From positions 1,550,001 to 1,614,000 of the forward strand of contig NZ_LAZS01000005.1 of assembly GCF_002007205.1 (NCBI RefSeq): a stretch of 64,000 nt of DNA, written 5' to 3'. Position 1 is the first letter of the stretch. Each line of letters begins with the position of its first letter. The DNA comes from Ensifer adhaerens (GTDB lineage: Bacteria; Pseudomonadota; Alphaproteobacteria; Rhizobiales; Rhizobiaceae). The notes under the pieces were generated by a model. That model saw only the letters and a list, made by a program, of their open reading frames with translations, had not been told where the DNA came from and ran no database searches. Positions 7,586-17,143 of the stretch are shown here, in pieces. The translations under genes and the position numbers were made by a program.

Positions 7586-7825
7586 CTACCGGCTGTGTAC
7601 TAAATTCAGGCGTGCAGCAGGCCGAATCTCAACGTGACCGTGTCGCCGTTCGGAAACCAGTTCCCCGTTCCGCAGGACCTGGACGTCCACAAAGCCTTCC
7701 TCTTCATCCGCGAAGAGAACATCATTCAGGCGCTCGCCGTTAAGGTACGGCGTGAACTGCGTGATACCGTGGAACCAATATGGAGAGTTCCGGTCGGCGC
7801 TGATCTTCATTGGACGGCGGTTCAT
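7586..7825 (-). CDS. Small hypothetical phage protein downstream of the tail spike
   Basis: 79 aa, not recognised. ATG at 7825 has AAGGA at 8-nt spacing; that SD forms the end of a long hairpin (7836-7882). The sequence is rich in Phe, Asp, Glu and Arg without membrane segments (NSPYWFHGITQFTPYLNG, then DVLFADEEEGFVDVQVL). Its place right after the spike suggests a tail-fibre chaperone or accessory, which is inference from position only. Confidence 0.5.
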   Translation of the reverse strand: MNRRPMKISADRNSPYWFHGITQFTPYLNGERLNDVLFADEEEGFVDVQVLRNGELVSERRHGHVEIRPAARLNLVHSR

Positions 7826-7835
7826 GGCATAGATC

Positions 7836-7882
7836 CTTGCGTTCGCTCACCGTGATAATACCGAGTGGGCTGCGAACGCAAG
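7836..7882 (-). promoter_or_regulatory. Long hairpin between spike gene and next gene, overlapping its ribosome-binding site
   Basis: CTTGCGTTCGC (7836-7846) and GCGAACGCAAG (7872-7882) form a perfect 11-bp inverted repeat, with partial pairing continuing inward (CTCAC with GTGGG). On the minus strand it follows the spike stop directly, and its 3' arm includes part of the SD of the 7825 gene. It could be an attenuator or a translational gate. There is no T-run, so a simple terminator is unlikely. Confidence 0.5.
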
Positions 7883-7888
7883 TCTAGC

Positions 7889-9997
7889 TTAGAAACTCCG
7901 GTTGTTGTTGAAGACGATGGATGACCCTCCATAGGAGGAGAACCCGTTCACCATGCCGGTGTAGTAGTTGCCATCAACCGTGCCGACGGCAGCGCTCTCG
8001 CCCTGAAAACAATACGTAGAGCGGGAAAACCCGAAGAAGCGATTTCGAATGATGTCGACTCGGCGAGCGTTCGCGTCGAGGTAGATCATCGGATGCGGCC
8101 CAGGCGCACCCGTTTGCTTCGACAAATCGTGGAACTTCATGTTCTCCACCATCACGTCGGATGCACCAATGTTCATGCCACGCTGGCGACCGTTGCCCAG
8201 TCGACCGTTTTTCACACGCAGCATCGACACGCCATTACCAGCGGTAAACACGTCGCCATCGTTGCCGCCCTGCGCCGCTCCAGGAGGTTCAGCGGCGGCC
8301 CCCGACGTGTTCGCGATGTCGGGCTCGTCGAAGGTGATATCCTTGCCCTTCGTCAGCACAACGGCATTCGAGATCGCGCGATCGACCTCAAACTGCCGAA
8401 GACGGATGTTGAACGGAACGGTCCCAGAGGCATCGCTATCCATGTCGAGGCCACGATCGACCCCAAGCAGATAGACGCGATCCCCCTTCAGGACATTGAC
8501 GGCGCCATAGATGACGAAGCCCTGAATGCCCTTATTGCGCCCTTGGACGGTGATGTTCTCGACATACATCTCGTCGCAGCGACCAACTGACGGGTTCGCG
8601 TAGAACCGGTAGCCGGAGCCGCCACTGAGAAGAGAATTGATGGTCGTGTCCACCAGCTCGATTGCATTGACGTATTCGCAGTTGATGCCGGCAAATGACC
8701 CATCCGTGCGGATCCCGCGCACCCGCACCTTGCTGCCCTTCTTGATCTCGATATCCCAGCCGGCGGTGCGTGTGCCGGTCGAAACGATGTAGAGATCTTC
8801 GACGCTCAGGTAACCAACGGGGTTCGTTCCGTCGCCGATCGCGATTGCGGTGCCTGTGGTCGGCGAATACTCAACGCGCGTCGAAGGGCCAAGCCCGCGC
8901 ACGTTGATCTTCTGATCAAGGGTGGCACCGTTGTTGAACGTCAACCCACTGCCAAGTTTCCACGTGAAGGTCGAAGGAAGCCAGAGCGTGCCGCCGCCAT
9001 TTGCCTTGAGACGGTCGTAGGCGGCCTGGATGAAAGATCGGTGATTGGTATCCCCCGCCTGTGCTCCGAGCATCTGAGGCGTGAGGCCAGTGCGATTGAT
9101 GATGGCGGCAAGAGCCTCAGCGTTGTTCATGAGATCAAGCGTCAGGCTGACGGTCTCGATCGCCTTCTTCACGCGCGCCGGCGACATAATGCGGTTCGTT
9201 GCGGTGGCAGCAGTGGCTTCAGCGTCGCTCGCGTAGGGGTCCATGCCGGGAACGGGCGAGAACACCGACCCGTTGTAGATCCGAGACGTGTTGCTGGTCG
9301 TATTGAAGTACCAAGCGCCAGCAACGAGCGGATTTCCGTTCGGATCAGTCGTCGGGTCCGCCGCATACGCGCCGAGATAGTATTTTTGGAACTCAGCGAG
9401 CGCGGCTTCCGCCGCCGCTACGACCGCCGCGGACGCCTGATCACTGATCAGCCGGAACGTGGTTCCGGAAGCAATGCCCATGACGATCATGCCTGCGACC
9501 AGACCACCGGCCGCGATATTGTTGCCGGAATTCGTTTTGACCGTCAGAGGCGCGCCGCCGTTGAAGCTGATGGTGACGGGGCTCGCCGTGTTAGCCTCGA
9601 AGATGTTCGTCCAGACGAGCGCCGAGCCGGAGACCGGAATGCTCGTCGTCGCCTGGATCGCGTTCGGGGTACCGGTCCCGATATCGGCAGCGATGATGAA
9701 AGAGAACGGGAGGTCTGCGACGCGGGTCCACGAGCCAGCACCGGAAGCTCCTACCTTCATGTAGACCCCGTTGTTGCCGGCGGTAGCGTCACCGATAACC
9801 CAAGCGGAGGAGTGCGCGGCATGGGCTAGGTCAGCGTCGAGTGAAGCCTTGCTGGTGTAGATGAGGCCACCGTTTGCGATGAACGCACCTATGACCCCTT
9901 CAACCCAGGTCCCCCATTCGCGGATCTGCGCCTTGCTCGGTTCATAAGGGTTGGAAGAAGGGCCGTCGGCCCAGATCGTCGTCGCTAGTTCGACCAT
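7889..9997 (-). CDS. Tail spike/fibre with right-handed beta-helix domain
   Basis: 702 aa. The ATG at 9997 has GAGG upstream; an in-frame upstream extension overlaps the hub gene and is rejected. The N-terminal 300 residues are Ala/Gly/Thr-rich repeats suited to virion attachment. About residues 345-700 show the rising pattern of a parallel beta-helix (FIQAAYDRLKANGGGTLWLP, SVEDLYIVSTG, VRVRGIRTDG, VENITVQGRNKGIQGF, VDIIRNRFFGF, FNNNRSF). Such folds are typical of receptor-binding or depolymerase spikes. It lies directly after the hub, and was probably subject to host-range selection. Confidence 0.82.
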   Translation of the reverse strand: MVELATTIWADGPSSNPYEPSKAQIREWGTWVEGVIGAFIANGGLIYTSKASLDADLAHAAHSSAWVIGDATAGNNGVYMKVGASGAGSWTRVADLPFSFIIAADIGTGTPNAIQATTSIPVSGSALVWTNIFEANTASPVTISFNGGAPLTVKTNSGNNIAAGGLVAGMIVMGIASGTTFRLISDQASAAVVAAAEAALAEFQKYYLGAYAADPTTDPNGNPLVAGAWYFNTTSNTSRIYNGSVFSPVPGMDPYASDAEATAATATNRIMSPARVKKAIETVSLTLDLMNNAEALAAIINRTGLTPQMLGAQAGDTNHRSFIQAAYDRLKANGGGTLWLPSTFTWKLGSGLTFNNGATLDQKINVRGLGPSTRVEYSPTTGTAIAIGDGTNPVGYLSVEDLYIVSTGTRTAGWDIEIKKGSKVRVRGIRTDGSFAGINCEYVNAIELVDTTINSLLSGGSGYRFYANPSVGRCDEMYVENITVQGRNKGIQGFVIYGAVNVLKGDRVYLLGVDRGLDMDSDASGTVPFNIRLRQFEVDRAISNAVVLTKGKDITFDEPDIANTSGAAAEPPGAAQGGNDGDVFTAGNGVSMLRVKNGRLGNGRQRGMNIGASDVMVENMKFHDLSKQTGAPGPHPMIYLDANARRVDIIRNRFFGFSRSTYCFQGESAAVGTVDGNYYTGMVNGFSSYGGSSIVFNNNRSF

Positions 9998-10059
9998 GAT
10001 TGCCTCATGAGAAAGGGCTCCGGCTCGCGGCCAGAGCAATGAAGGGGGATCGGTTATGA

Positions 10060-12273
10060 TTAGGTGACGATGGTGGTTACCGACGCCTGCGTGGCCGAGG
10101 GCACGCCCGAGATGTTCTCGGCGCCGCACCAGTATTTCCAGGTTCCGACGCCAGGCGAATCGTTGAACGAGATCGTCTGGTTAGCGGTGACCGAGTAGGT
10201 GCCGATCGTCGTCGCAGCCGCGAAGCTCTGACCGGTCGTCCCGCGCTTGAAGATGAGGAAGCGGGTGTTGTCGTTCGCGGCCTTTGCGCTGACCGGAACC
10301 GTTGCGACCGAGTTCGGCGCTGTCAGGTTTGTTGGCGTGCCTGGTGCGGTCGAATCAATGGTCGAAGTGATGTTCGCCGTGACTGACCAGTCGGAGTATT
10401 GACCGCTTGACGCTATGAACGCGGCTTGGATGTCGAGCAGTTTGTTGGCCGGGACAGTGGTCGTTGCGAGATCGACGTAGCCTCCGGCCGGGGCAGCGTC
10501 TGGGAACCGCTGTTCGATCCAAGCTCCGGGATTACCAAGTCCGTCAGCATTCGCCACACGGTACCGCACAACAGGCGTCAGGCTGTCGTCATTGGGATCA
10601 ATAACCACCACCCGTATGTAGACGCTGCCGCTGCTGGGTTTCGCTTGGACCAGGTTGATTACCGGCGTTGCCAAGCCCGCGGCGTTCGGGGCCGGCGGCA
10701 CGGGTGGCTGCTGCCCTTCGTCCGTCGCAGGGGTCCAAGCGTCGATGTTGCCCGGGTGCTGAACGATGTCCATCGAGAAGCCGCCGCGCGTGATTGAGAG
10801 CAGCGCCCGACGGTTTTCGATGATCTTGTTGTTCAGGCGCGGTAGCCGGTTCGGTGTTTCCAGCCGGTTCCAACGGCAATAGACCGCATTGATGCCGGAG
10901 AGCCGGACATCGATCGAGCCTCGGACCTTCTCACGGATGCGCAGCCATTCGCGTTTCGCGAGGCGGCGGGCCTGCCGCCATTGATGAACCCAAGTATATT
11001 CCGCCTCCTGAGCGAGGACGCGCCCAGCTTCGAGTTGGGCCGCCGTGTCTTCGAAATAGTCGGTATCGGCGGTCGCATAGTCGATCGCCGGATAGGTGAA
11101 CTTCGGGATGAGGCGGTTGATCTCGTCTTCAAAGAGCACGTCGTACTGGATGTTGTGTCCAACGATGTCGGCGTCCGTCAGAACACCGCACCGGCTTTCC
11201 CTGAACTTCCCGACGGTCAGGATGCGGGCACCATCGCCGCGGCTGACCAGGTGCCCGTCGCAGGCGGCGAGGATCGCGTTCGTGGCGGCCTTTGGCCCAT
11301 TCTCGGTCGTGTCGAACCCGTTGCACTGGTAGCGCTTCTCTGTTCCGCCGCCGGCGAGAGGAACGTCCTCGTCGCAGATGTTCGCCTCCTCGATCCATAT
11401 GTCGAGCACAGGCAAGATCGCCTTGGTGTAGTCGAGCCTTTCCCCGAACTCATTGAAGCAGAGGTGCCACGCGAGAATGACAGCGCAGTTTTGCGTCCAC
11501 GCCCAGGTGGCCGGGTTTGCCGGGTTCTGGGCAGGATCGCGGAAATCCCAGCAGTAGGCGAGATCAGCCTCGACGGAGACCGATGGCGCGTTGTACGGGA
11601 AGCGCTTGCTGAAATCCTTCTGCTTCGGCGTGCTGCAGATCATCGCGACAGACGCCTGCCCGTCGCCACGATGGGCATTTGTCCAGGATTCCGGGATGCC
11701 GGCGACGACCTCGGCATATGCCGTTTCTGGGTTGTCCCCGAGGCGCGAGAACAGCTGCACAGTGCCGTTGCCATATCGGCCGTCGGCGAGGCCGTTCACG
11801 ATGTTCCCGCTTCCGATCGTGACCTCGTCGTCGTGCAGAAAGTAGCGGTTGATGGCTTTGATCCGGTGCCCGACGAGTCCCTGAACCGCGAACAGGCGCT
11901 TGCCCTTCGCTTCCCAGAGCATATAGGCGCCAGCGACACGCGTCCGCCCGACGCCCCACCAGCGATATGGGATCGATTGCGTCTTCGGTACCTTGCCGTC
12001 TTCCGGCTTCGGCGTTCTGACGCTGGGGGCGAGGAGCAATTGCAGGCCGACGGTCAAGGCCGTGGTCGCGATCGCAGTCGCGGCGCCAACAGCAAACGTC
12101 GTCAGCGCAGTACCTGCGCCAAAGATCGGCGTGAACAGCGCAGTGAAAATCGGCGTGAAGATAGGATCGAAGAGGACGCGGCTGTAATGCGAGGAGCACG
12201 CGCGCAAGTCGACCCGCACGCGGTGGATGATTTCTTCCGACGGCGCGCTCTCATAAAGGACCTTGAGGCTCAA
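10060..12273 (-). CDS. Tail tip/host-specificity protein (central hub, J-like)
   Basis: 737 aa. About residues 35-85 include an Ala/Thr-rich hydrophobic stretch (ALTTFAVGAATAIATTALTV). The central region has the pattern of siphovirus tail-tip attachment proteins (IPYRWWGVGRTRVAGAYML, then NGFDTTENGPKAATNAILAA, ADTDYFEDTAAQLEAGRVLA). The C-terminus is fibronectin-III-like (about residues 520-735). It follows the P60-type tail peptidase with a 4-bp ATGA overlap, as in gene transfer agent and lambdoid tail modules. It would contact the host envelope together with the spike. Confidence 0.78.
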   Translation of the reverse strand: MSLKVLYESAPSEEIIHRVRVDLRACSSHYSRVLFDPIFTPIFTALFTPIFGAGTALTTFAVGAATAIATTALTVGLQLLLAPSVRTPKPEDGKVPKTQSIPYRWWGVGRTRVAGAYMLWEAKGKRLFAVQGLVGHRIKAINRYFLHDDEVTIGSGNIVNGLADGRYGNGTVQLFSRLGDNPETAYAEVVAGIPESWTNAHRGDGQASVAMICSTPKQKDFSKRFPYNAPSVSVEADLAYCWDFRDPAQNPANPATWAWTQNCAVILAWHLCFNEFGERLDYTKAILPVLDIWIEEANICDEDVPLAGGGTEKRYQCNGFDTTENGPKAATNAILAACDGHLVSRGDGARILTVGKFRESRCGVLTDADIVGHNIQYDVLFEDEINRLIPKFTYPAIDYATADTDYFEDTAAQLEAGRVLAQEAEYTWVHQWRQARRLAKREWLRIREKVRGSIDVRLSGINAVYCRWNRLETPNRLPRLNNKIIENRRALLSITRGGFSMDIVQHPGNIDAWTPATDEGQQPPVPPAPNAAGLATPVINLVQAKPSSGSVYIRVVVIDPNDDSLTPVVRYRVANADGLGNPGAWIEQRFPDAAPAGGYVDLATTTVPANKLLDIQAAFIASSGQYSDWSVTANITSTIDSTAPGTPTNLTAPNSVATVPVSAKAANDNTRFLIFKRGTTGQSFAAATTIGTYSVTANQTISFNDSPGVGTWKYWCGAENISGVPSATQASVTTIVT

Positions 12274-12683
12274 GCCTTATCTCCCCGGCTCCAAGCCGCA
12301 ATAAAATCGCATCGCTTCGCCCTGACGCCGGCAGGTGCGAGGACCGCCCAGAGAGGACCGAAGCGGATCGCGCCAATTTCCTTGACGGCCCCATCAATGT
12401 CGGATGGCGCCAAAATGATGCCGATGTCGCCGGTGACCGGCGCCTCGGTGCGCGAGTAGCCGAGCGGCTTCACACCGTTGTCGATCATCGGGATCAGGCC
12501 GCCGGCTCGGGCGACGAAAGCGAGAGCACCGTCCTCATCCCGATACGTGCCCCTCACCTGCTCTGCCGGGTCCGTTCCGGTCTGCTCCGCAACCCAAGAG
12601 GCGCAGAACATGATGCAATCGTCACCGCCGAGGCCGCCCCATCGGAACCGATGCGGCAGCTTCAAGAACTCATGAATGTTCAT
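12270..12683 (-). CDS. Tail-associated NlpC/P60-like peptidase (DUF6950 type)
   Basis: 137 aa. The start at 12683 has GAGGG at 7-nt spacing; a longer in-frame start overlaps the upstream gene. The motif FRWGGLGGDDCIMFCASWVAEQ contains the nucleophile-type cysteine after a WG..DC pattern typical of phage cysteine peptidases. A second block (TGDIGIILAP) matches the usual GD.v strand. Such proteins open peptidoglycan at infection or act in tail assembly. It sits between minor tail proteins and the hub, the place of ORFG14-type peptidases in gene transfer agents. Confidence 0.7.
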   Translation of the reverse strand: MNIHEFLKLPHRFRWGGLGGDDCIMFCASWVAEQTGTDPAEQVRGTYRDEDGALAFVARAGGLIPMIDNGVKPLGYSRTEAPVTGDIGIILAPSDIDGAVKEIGAIRFGPLWAVLAPAGVRAKRCDFIAAWSRGDKA

Positions 12684-12691
12684 GGGCACCC

Positions 12692-13294
12692 TCAGGTGTA
12701 GTGAGGCCAAACCGGCTGGACGCCGCGCGACAGGCGCGCGGTGCCATCACAAAACAGGTCGGTCGGCGATATCGCCTTCTGATGCGGCGCGGACCAAAGC
12801 GACCGAGACGCTCTCGATCGCGTCGTTTCCCCAGACACGACCGATAGGGCGAGTGTCAGGCTCGGGCTGTCGTCCGCTTGGACCATCGGGCTCGATTCCG
12901 AAACGTGTGATGACGTCCCCGTCCAGATCGGTATGATCTTGCTCATCGGCTGGTAGTACTGATCCAGCGTGGTCAGCCCCAGCTGGACCGCCGCGCCACG
13001 TAGGGGCGGCAGGCTGTCGAGCATCTTGCCGCCTGTGGCCGGGTCGATGCCGGAAACCGAAAACTCGACGCTGTCGGCGGTCCCATTGACCAACACCTCG
13101 AGCGTCGGGACGCCCTGGAGCACGCCGCCGCCGAGGTAGACGGTGCCCTCCGGGTCGATGCTGTCGAAACCGGTCTGGATGTCGTGGACGCCGAACCACA
13201 TGTGAAGCGCGGGGTTGGTGGCAATGCGCAAGAAGATGCCCAGCTGATGACTGCCGCGCATCTCCTCGATGACGTCATCAGGAACCCACCCCAT
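12692..13294 (-). CDS. Minor tail protein
   Basis: 200 aa. No catalytic motif. The start overlaps the preceding stop (TGATG). It is beta-rich (MWFGVHDIQTGFDSIDPEG, VEFSVSGIDPATGGKML), ends in an RLSRGVQPVWPHYT-type tail, and lies between a 254-aa minor tail protein and the P60-like peptidase. By synteny it corresponds to the DUF2163-type component of the baseplate-like tip in gene-transfer-agent-type tails. The family name is inferred from position, not from a clear motif. Confidence 0.6.
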   Translation of the reverse strand: MGWVPDDVIEEMRGSHQLGIFLRIATNPALHMWFGVHDIQTGFDSIDPEGTVYLGGGVLQGVPTLEVLVNGTADSVEFSVSGIDPATGGKMLDSLPPLRGAAVQLGLTTLDQYYQPMSKIIPIWTGTSSHVSESSPMVQADDSPSLTLALSVVSGETTRSRASRSLWSAPHQKAISPTDLFCDGTARLSRGVQPVWPHYT

Positions 13295-14058
13295 CAGAAC
13301 GCCTCGGCAAACGAGAGTGTCGGGCGCGACGAGTAGAAAGCCTCATAGTCCCACGGCAAGCTGAAGCCCTTGGGGAACTGCATGACGCATGTCGGTCGCG
13401 CCAACTCGACGCGAGTATCGATCACCGCGGCCTCGCGAAGCGCCGGAGCAATGCCGAGTTGGTAGTCGACATAGCTGAGATTGACGCCGCCGATGTTTTC
13501 GACGCCCTCAGCCGCCTTGTGGCTCTCCCAATATCGGTAGGCGCGCCAACCTTTCGTCGGGTGGTAGATCGAGAACCAATCCGACCAGCGCAGCGGCCTG
13601 GCCGCCTCGTAGACGCGCATCGAAAGCTGGCCGGCGCCGACGGTGGCCGGAGCCGTCAGTTTACCCCAGACGGTCGCCTGTGAGTAACCGGACAGATCAG
13701 AAAACAGCGCGCCGTCCGAGTGCGGAATACCGCTGATGATCGGGCGGCGCTTGCCGTTGATGACCGGGAATGGCCCGATACCGTCGTTGATGATCGGCAC
13801 GTTGAAAAACCGGAAACTTCCGTTTCCCCGCGCGCCGAGCCAGTTCACGACCTCGTGGCGCTCCATGTCGTCGCCCTGCAAGACGCAACGCTCGTATGTC
13901 GCAATCACCCTGCCGCCGCCGCTCATCTCGATCGCGATGGATTCGCCGTTGCCGTTGACGCCCCCATCGATGCCCGACCCGGGGACGTCGAAACTTGCCC
14001 GGGTCGGTCGGAGATACTGGATCGGGACGGCGGGCTGATTGATGTATGACCTCGCCAT
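13294..14058 (-). CDS. Minor tail protein (distal tail type)
   Basis: 254 aa. It is encoded immediately downstream of the tape-measure gene, the usual place of the distal tail protein. The sequence is beta-rich with aromatic patches (GNGSFRFFNVPIINDGIGPF, PLRWSDWFSIYHPTKGWRAY) and ends with FSLPWDYEAFYSSRPTLSF. No enzymatic motif was seen. Assignment rests on position and composition. Confidence 0.6.
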   Translation of the reverse strand: MARSYINQPAVPIQYLRPTRASFDVPGSGIDGGVNGNGESIAIEMSGGGRVIATYERCVLQGDDMERHEVVNWLGARGNGSFRFFNVPIINDGIGPFPVINGKRRPIISGIPHSDGALFSDLSGYSQATVWGKLTAPATVGAGQLSMRVYEAARPLRWSDWFSIYHPTKGWRAYRYWESHKAAEGVENIGGVNLSYVDYQLGIAPALREAAVIDTRVELARPTCVMQFPKGFSLPWDYEAFYSSRPTLSFAEAF

Positions 14059-14060
14059 GC

Positions 14061-16883
14061 TCAGCCCTTCTGCGATGTGTACCGGGTCTGCGTCTGGCCG
14101 AAGCCGCCGCGGCGCTGCTGCTCGTTGTATTCCCGCATCGCCTCGCCGACGCCCTGCTGCACCAGCTTGCGGACGTGATCGTCGCCGTTGGCTCCCTGGA
14201 TGTTGACATTCAGGTTAGGCGTGCCGGCATTGGCCCGCTGGCCGTTGTTGTCGTTTATGGCCTGCATGAGCTTGTGGTTGCTCATGACGCCAGACCCTTG
14301 CGGCAGGTTCAGTAGTTCAGGGCCGCGCTCGCCGACGATCGAGAGACCGCCGGGCGCGTTGTTCGTGCCGTTGGCGTAGAGGCCGATGCCTCCGCCGAGC
14401 CACGCGCTAGCGAACTGGCCGGACGATGCGAAAATGCTTCGACCGATACCAGACAGTGCCGACAGCAGCCCGCCTCCGCCGCCGGACGCGCCGGCCGCCA
14501 ATGTGCTGCCCAACTGACCCAGCCCGGTGCCGAACTGGCCGAGGTTGCCGCTCGCCTTCTCAAGGGCGCCGTTGAACTTGTTGACGTACGCGTTGCCGGT
14601 CGTGCCGAGAACATCCGCACCCATCCCACCCTTGCCGACCGAGCCCGGTCCGCCGAACCAGGCTTGCGCGGCTCCGGAGGCACCGTACTTGTCGACATAG
14701 CCACCGAACCGGTGCGCAAAGATCGCATCCTGCGCGCCTTTGTCGGTCAGGAACTCCGAAGCGGACATCGTGCGGCCGAGTGCCGCTTGCGACCACGGCC
14801 CGATGTTGTTGCCCATGACCTGATACGCGCCATAGGCACGGTCGCCGTTGCGAGTGATGGGACCGAGAGCGCCATAGTTGCCGCTGCTCTCGATCGACTG
14901 GATCGCCTTCGCATAGGCGGAGATACCGCCGGCAGAGCGATTGTCGTTCGCAGCGCCGCTGTAGCCGAGAAGCGACCCGAGCGTGGTCGTGGCGCCGGAA
15001 ACGCCGGAAGTGGCGAACCCCGCCGACGAAGACAGGGACGTGCCGCCGAACAGTGCATTGACAAGCGAATTCGTCATGCGCTCGATCGCCTGGTCGCTGG
15101 CCTTCGCGAGGGCGTTGATGATCGCATTCTTGATCGCATCGCCCAATGCCTTCCCGATATCGCCGCCGCTCGAAAGCAGGCCGTCGCGGAGGTCGGTGAT
15201 GAAGCCACCGATCATCTCCTTGTTCTGCTCGCGCCGCAGCTGGCCACGGATAGCATTGGCCTCAGGCGAGTTCAGGTTCTCGTCGAAACCGTAGCGGTTG
15301 AGGGTGCTCGCGACCTGTCGGTCCATCGCACTGCGTTCGCCCTGACGCTCCTGAAACGACATGTCGAGCCAGAAGTCGGCCTTGGCGTCCTGCGCCTGGC
15401 GATAGGCCTTGGTGACGTCGTCGATCTTCTCTTTCTGCTCTTCGAGCTCGAAGAAGTTGGGCCGGCGGCCCGGTACCGGGATATCCGTCAGGCGGCCATC
15501 GGAATTCAGGATGCGATCCGGATCCGGGTCGCCGCTAAGTTCGATGTTCGGGCGACGGCCCGGCGTTGGAGCGTTGAACGGCACGAAGTCGGCAGAACGG
15601 AACGTCTTGCCGCCTTCTGTGAAGGTGGAACCGCCGACGATGTCCTGGACGTTGGTCCCACCTGCGATGCCGGCGATCCATGCGAGGCGCGCCTCGCGCG
15701 AGGCCTCAATGCTCTTCCGTATCGACTGCGTGATAAGGTCGAAGGCGTCGCGGAATCCCAGAACCGATTTCACGCCGTACTGGTCGACAGCCTCGGACAG
15801 CGCCATCTGGGCGCGGTTGTAGTCGGCGACCGAGGCCGTGCCATCATCGAGCCGCTCACGAAGGTCACCGAACGCCTGCGAGAAGTCGCGGACAAACGCC
15901 GGGTCGGCGTCGGCCCCACGCAGCGCGCGAACCGCTTCCGCGAACTGACGGTTGATGCCCTGGAGCTTCTCGCCGAGGCCATCAAGCTCGCGTCCGGCGA
16001 GGATCTCAGACGCTTCCTTGCCCTGAGTGATCTTATCGGCACGATCGAGCTCGTCGACGTAGGCGCGAAGCTGCGGTACCGCGTCGCCCCATAGCGTGGC
16101 GGCGCGGCGGATGACGTCGTTCTGTTCCTCGAACAGCTTGCTCGTCTTCTCGGTCCCGCTCTCGGCGGTCGTGAAATACTGGATCAGCGCGGCGGTACCG
16201 GCGGTCAAGCCGATCGTGATCAGCGATACCGGGCTGAGGAGCGACGTGAAAGCAGCAGCCAAGCCAGAAACAGGGCGCTCCATCGATCCGACAACCGACG
16301 CAAGCTGCGTGCCCTGCTGTAGACCGATCATGAGCGGGTTCATGCCCATGGCCGCGGTGACGGCAATGTCCTGGAACTGGAAGGCGGCATTCGCCGAGTT
16401 GAAGCTCTGTGCGCCGCCACGGTTGCTGTTGGCAGCCTTCACGGCAGAGCCGGCGGCAGTGGCCGACGTCTTCAACCGTTCGAATGCTTGGCGCTCTCGA
16501 TCGAGAGCAACCGTCATCTCCTGTGCGGTGATCGCCCCGAGCTTGTGTGCCCGCTGGATCTCGCCGACGGTCGCCTCATACTGCTGCGTTGCCTGCGCAA
16601 GCGGGCGGAATTTGAGCGTTAGACGCTCGACCTCCATCCGAAAGGCCCGGACGTGATCGTCCTGCGAGCCGAACGAGCGGCCGAGGCCATCGACTGCCGG
16701 CAATGCCTTGCGTGCGTCGTCGCCGGCCTTGCCAAGTGCTGCACCGAGGCCGGCGGCTTCCGCCTCGAGCTTGTCGACGGCCTGCGTGGTACGTGCCGCC
16801 GACGCCGTCAGCTTGTCGAGATCAGCCGCGGCGGAAGATGCCGGCGTGCTGTCGATCTTGAAACCAAGGGTCGCTTCGGTCAT
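14061..16883 (-). CDS. Tail tape measure protein with lysozyme-like domain
   Basis: 940 aa, the longest gene of the tail module. The N-terminal 200 residues are coiled-coil (LDKLTASAARTTQAVDKLEA). A hydrophobic region lies near residues 205-230 (SLLSPVSLITIGLTAGTAAL). About residues 650-770 form a transglycosylase-like domain: AIQSIESSGNYGALGP with a catalytic-type Glu, followed by GAYQVMGNNIGPW and AQDAIFAHRFGGYVDKYG-type helices. It sets tail length, and the lytic domain probably opens cell-wall peptidoglycan during DNA entry. The C-terminus is Gly-rich. Confidence 0.88.
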   Translation of the reverse strand: MTEATLGFKIDSTPASSAAADLDKLTASAARTTQAVDKLEAEAAGLGAALGKAGDDARKALPAVDGLGRSFGSQDDHVRAFRMEVERLTLKFRPLAQATQQYEATVGEIQRAHKLGAITAQEMTVALDRERQAFERLKTSATAAGSAVKAANSNRGGAQSFNSANAAFQFQDIAVTAAMGMNPLMIGLQQGTQLASVVGSMERPVSGLAAAFTSLLSPVSLITIGLTAGTAALIQYFTTAESGTEKTSKLFEEQNDVIRRAATLWGDAVPQLRAYVDELDRADKITQGKEASEILAGRELDGLGEKLQGINRQFAEAVRALRGADADPAFVRDFSQAFGDLRERLDDGTASVADYNRAQMALSEAVDQYGVKSVLGFRDAFDLITQSIRKSIEASREARLAWIAGIAGGTNVQDIVGGSTFTEGGKTFRSADFVPFNAPTPGRRPNIELSGDPDPDRILNSDGRLTDIPVPGRRPNFFELEEQKEKIDDVTKAYRQAQDAKADFWLDMSFQERQGERSAMDRQVASTLNRYGFDENLNSPEANAIRGQLRREQNKEMIGGFITDLRDGLLSSGGDIGKALGDAIKNAIINALAKASDQAIERMTNSLVNALFGGTSLSSSAGFATSGVSGATTTLGSLLGYSGAANDNRSAGGISAYAKAIQSIESSGNYGALGPITRNGDRAYGAYQVMGNNIGPWSQAALGRTMSASEFLTDKGAQDAIFAHRFGGYVDKYGASGAAQAWFGGPGSVGKGGMGADVLGTTGNAYVNKFNGALEKASGNLGQFGTGLGQLGSTLAAGASGGGGGLLSALSGIGRSIFASSGQFASAWLGGGIGLYANGTNNAPGGLSIVGERGPELLNLPQGSGVMSNHKLMQAINDNNGQRANAGTPNLNVNIQGANGDDHVRKLVQQGVGEAMREYNEQQRRGGFGQTQTRYTSQKG

Positions 16884-16919
16884 TCGTTGGCACCCAAATT
16901 AGAAATGGCGAGGCGATTC

Positions 16920-17141
16920 ATGCGATATGCGATTTTGACGGCGGCCCTGCTGGCAGGTGTCCAGGCCCAGGCCGCCGAGGCGGTGACGATGCGTGACTGC
17001 CAAGAGAGGCTTGAGACCATCGCCAACGCCCAGATGAGCGCCGACGACACTCCGGTCCTTCAGCAATGCGCCATCAACGGCTACATCAACGCGACCGACA
17101 TTGAGCGAGCCTACGAGCGCGCCAAGAAGGCAGGCCAGTAG
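16920..17141 (+). CDS. Small exported protein on the opposite strand within the tail operon
   Basis: 73 aa from ATG 16920 (AGG upstream); an ATG at 16905 is in frame too. The signal peptide (MRYAILTAALLAGVQAQAAEA) has a clear AQA-A cleavage region. The mature part is about 53 aa with two cysteines (TMRDCQERLETI, VLQQCAINGY), perhaps disulphide-linked in the periplasm. It stands between the tape measure and tail chaperone genes on the reverse strand, typical of a moron expressed from its own promoter in the lysogen. Function unknown. Confidence 0.6.
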   Translation: MRYAILTAALLAGVQAQAAEAVTMRDCQERLETIANAQMSADDTPVLQQCAINGYINATDIERAYERAKKAGQ

Positions 17142-17143
17142 GT

